The notes under the pieces: model-generated
What the model saw: only the letters and a program-made list of their open reading frames with translations
What the model was told of the DNA's origin: nothing
Databases searched by the model: none
Translations under genes and position numbers: made by a program
Source: Thermodesulfobacteriota bacterium
GTDB lineage: Bacteria > Desulfobacterota > WTBG01 > CAIYCZ01 > CAIRTM01
Length of the DNA stretch: 35,255 nt
Assembly (NCBI GenBank): GCA_028278025.1
Contig: JANQFE010000046.1
Location: 1-35,255 of the forward strand
Direction of reading: 5' to 3'
Shown: positions 33,796 through 35,255 of the stretch, in pieces
Layout of the letters: the number at the start of each line of letters is the position of its first letter
Numbering within the stretch: the stretch's first letter is position 1

Positions 33796-34989
33796 CTATG
33801 ATGTCTCCCTGGTTGTGTTTTTACTCTTCAGGGGCGCAATAAGGGTAATCCGGGCACCGTGCCCGGCTTGTGAATCAATGTATAGTCGGCCGCCGATATG
33901 GTCCAGGCGTTCTTTAATGCTGAAAAGACCGAATCCCTTTGAAGGCATAGTGCTGATATCAACATCTGATAGATCAAATCCAATCCCGTTATCTTCAACC
34001 TGAATGACAATATGATCATCGTCTCTGCGTGTAGTTACGGTAACGTGCTGGGCCCGAGCGTGCTTGCCTACGTTTACAAGCAGCTCTCGCACACCCCGAA
34101 AAAGAAGTATAAGCACATCGTCATCCAGAGGCTTGGGACTTTTATCATTTTGAAATGAAGTTTCAATGCCGTACTGGTTGTGCATCTGTTCAAAAAGCCA
34201 GTCCAATGCTGCTTCAAAGCCCAGCTGATACAGAATAGGCGGGCTGAGCTCAAAGGTCAGGGAACGCGTGTCTTTGATCAGCTGCTCAATAATGCCGGTT
34301 GTTTCCTGCAAGTGCTGTGAAATATCGGGAGAACGAACTGTATTGAGAAGTGTTTCCAGTTTTATTTTTAAAATAAAAAGCGACTGTCCGATATGATCAT
34401 GCAGGTAGGTTGCAAATGTCCTGCGATCACTCTCCTCTGTCAAGGTTAGCTGTGAGGCCAATGAACGCAGTTGTTTTTGATACTCGATAAGTTTTCTTTC
34501 TGCCCACTTGCGCTCGGTAATGTCCCGGATGCTGCCCACGGCACCGGTAATTTCACCGTCATTATCCTTTAACAGGGCCGCATGAAAATCAATCTCAATA
34601 AGACTCCCGTCCTTTTTCTGCCATGTCCGCTCAATCCCCCTGATGACCCCGTCTTCTAATAATCTGGTAATAAATGCCCGGCCCTTTTCTTCAAACTCGC
34701 TGCCCTCCGGTCTCAACTCAATTGAATTTTTTCCAATAAGTTCCTCCGTGCTGTACCCCAGCATATCCTCCACTGCGGGATTAACCATCGTAATGGTTCC
34801 AAAAGGGTCAGTCACGATAATGCCGTCAGCCGAAGTATTAAAGACGTTTTCCAAAAAAATTTTCGTCTCCTTACGCTCTTCGTCAGCCTGTTTATACTTA
34901 ACGTTTAATTGCTCAAGTTGCGCAATCTCCGTGCGCAGCAGTGAGAGCTCCCTGAGGAGCTGCTCTTTTGTTTTGCTTTTATCGTTCAT
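33796..34989 (-). CDS. Soluble PAS histidine kinase (HisKA_3; cassette 2)
   Basis: A 397-residue kinase without membrane helices: an N-terminal coiled coil (LLRELSLLRTEIAQLEQL), one PAS domain (NTSADGIIVTDPFGTITMVN ... GSIRDITERKWAE), a HisKA_3 helix with YLHDHIGQSL (phosphoacceptor His) and an ATPase domain (VNVGKHARAQHVTV, EDNGIGFDL, GFGLFSIKERL). The kinase half is strongly alike to the one at 24998-26791, but the sensor half is cytoplasmic. No haem or flavin-binding Cys is obvious in the PAS. The ATG at 34989 is chosen over the TTG at 35019; neither has a good ribosome site. It heads the cassette. Confidence 0.92.
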   Translation of the reverse strand: MNDKSKTKEQLLRELSLLRTEIAQLEQLNVKYKQADEERKETKIFLENVFNTSADGIIVTDPFGTITMVNPAVEDMLGYSTEELIGKNSIELRPEGSEFEEKGRAFITRLLEDGVIRGIERTWQKKDGSLIEIDFHAALLKDNDGEITGAVGSIRDITERKWAERKLIEYQKQLRSLASQLTLTEESDRRTFATYLHDHIGQSLFILKIKLETLLNTVRSPDISQHLQETTGIIEQLIKDTRSLTFELSPPILYQLGFEAALDWLFEQMHNQYGIETSFQNDKSPKPLDDDVLILLFRGVRELLVNVGKHARAQHVTVTTRRDDDHIVIQVEDNGIGFDLSDVDISTMPSKGFGLFSIKERLDHIGGRLYIDSQAGHGARITLIAPLKSKNTTRETS

Positions 34990-35112
34990 TGGATTATTTT
35001 TTGATACCCGTGTGAGCAACAGCTGTACTGTAGTATAACATATTATTTATAACAGTTCATAATTTGCTTGCAAAGATAAATCCTGAAAAATGATCTGTGC
35101 AGAAACCTGATA

Positions 35113-35255
35113 ATTGAACTACCACCAGCTAAAAGCTGGTGGATTGGTTCCCGACCAAAGTCGGCTAAAGGAAAAACAACATACCTCTGAAATTCTCACG
35201 AGGGGTATATTTTTTCATAGCACCTTCCTTCGGTGCTTACTCAAGTCTTCGCCTA
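35113..35255. repeat. Hairpin element, family A copy 2 (cut by window end)
   Basis: Same orientation as 23935-24110. Hairpins are CCACCAGCT-AAA-AGCTGGTGG (35122-35142), CCGAC-CAAA-GTCGG and AGCACC...GGTGCT with a longer loop. It lies about 125 bp upstream of the first kinase gene and continues beyond the window. Confidence 0.75.

Overview
The window reads as chromosomal DNA of a Gram-negative, probably anaerobic or microaerophilic respiratory bacterium. A UDP-diacylglucosamine hydrolase (LpxH), a TonB-dependent receptor and several lipoproteins point to an outer membrane. Multihaem c-type cytochromes, a membrane polyferredoxin, a flavoredoxin-type protein, an iron-sulfur flavoprotein and a nickel superoxide dismutase suggest a Desulfobacterota-like ('deltaproteobacterial') lineage. 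That placement is inference from gene content; there is no rRNA or other marker here. I saw no tRNA, rRNA, CRISPR array or intact transposase.

Positions 1-10 kb hold housekeeping and redox genes in short units on both strands: a ferrochelatase-fold lipoprotein, apbE, lpxH, an HTH/Zn-ribbon regulator, pgeF, nadB, tsaD, a phosphoglycolate phosphatase-like gene, sodN with its own secretion signal, a flavin reductase and a DUF2809-like membrane protein. Positions 9.9-13.5 kb carry a lipoprotein, a degenerate CPBP-like membrane protein, an alpha/beta hydrolase, a MITE-like hairpin element and a bilin-reductase-like protein. Positions 13.5-19.6 kb (minus strand) carry an iron-sulfur flavoprotein, a three-gene membrane unit built around a NapH/YccM-type polyferredoxin, citrate synthase, and a small unit of an EF-Tu domain 2-like protein, a tiny ORF and a 2Fe-2S ferredoxin.

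The most striking region is 19.9-35.0 kb, all on the minus strand. It contains two paralogous cassettes. Transcribed right to left: sensor kinase, NarL-type regulator, kelch/PKD multihaem cytochrome, parvulin-like lipoprotein foldase, TonB-dependent receptor, YfiR-family periplasmic protein, a second (CHASE8) sensor kinase, a second regulator, a second kelch/PKD cytochrome and a second foldase. Both cytochrome-foldase junctions contain a strong terminator-like hairpin. The arrangement suggests that each two-component pair controls an exported cytochrome and its dedicated folding factor, with the YfiR/CHASE8 pair and the receptor feeding an envelope signal into one of them.

Three families of hairpin-rich non-coding repeats, two copies each, are scattered in intergenic DNA (1-158 and 23779-23907; 12462-12647 and 19769-19884; 23935-24110 and 35113-35255). 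The last pair lies in direct orientation around the 11-kb block that contains one complete cassette and the sensors of the other.
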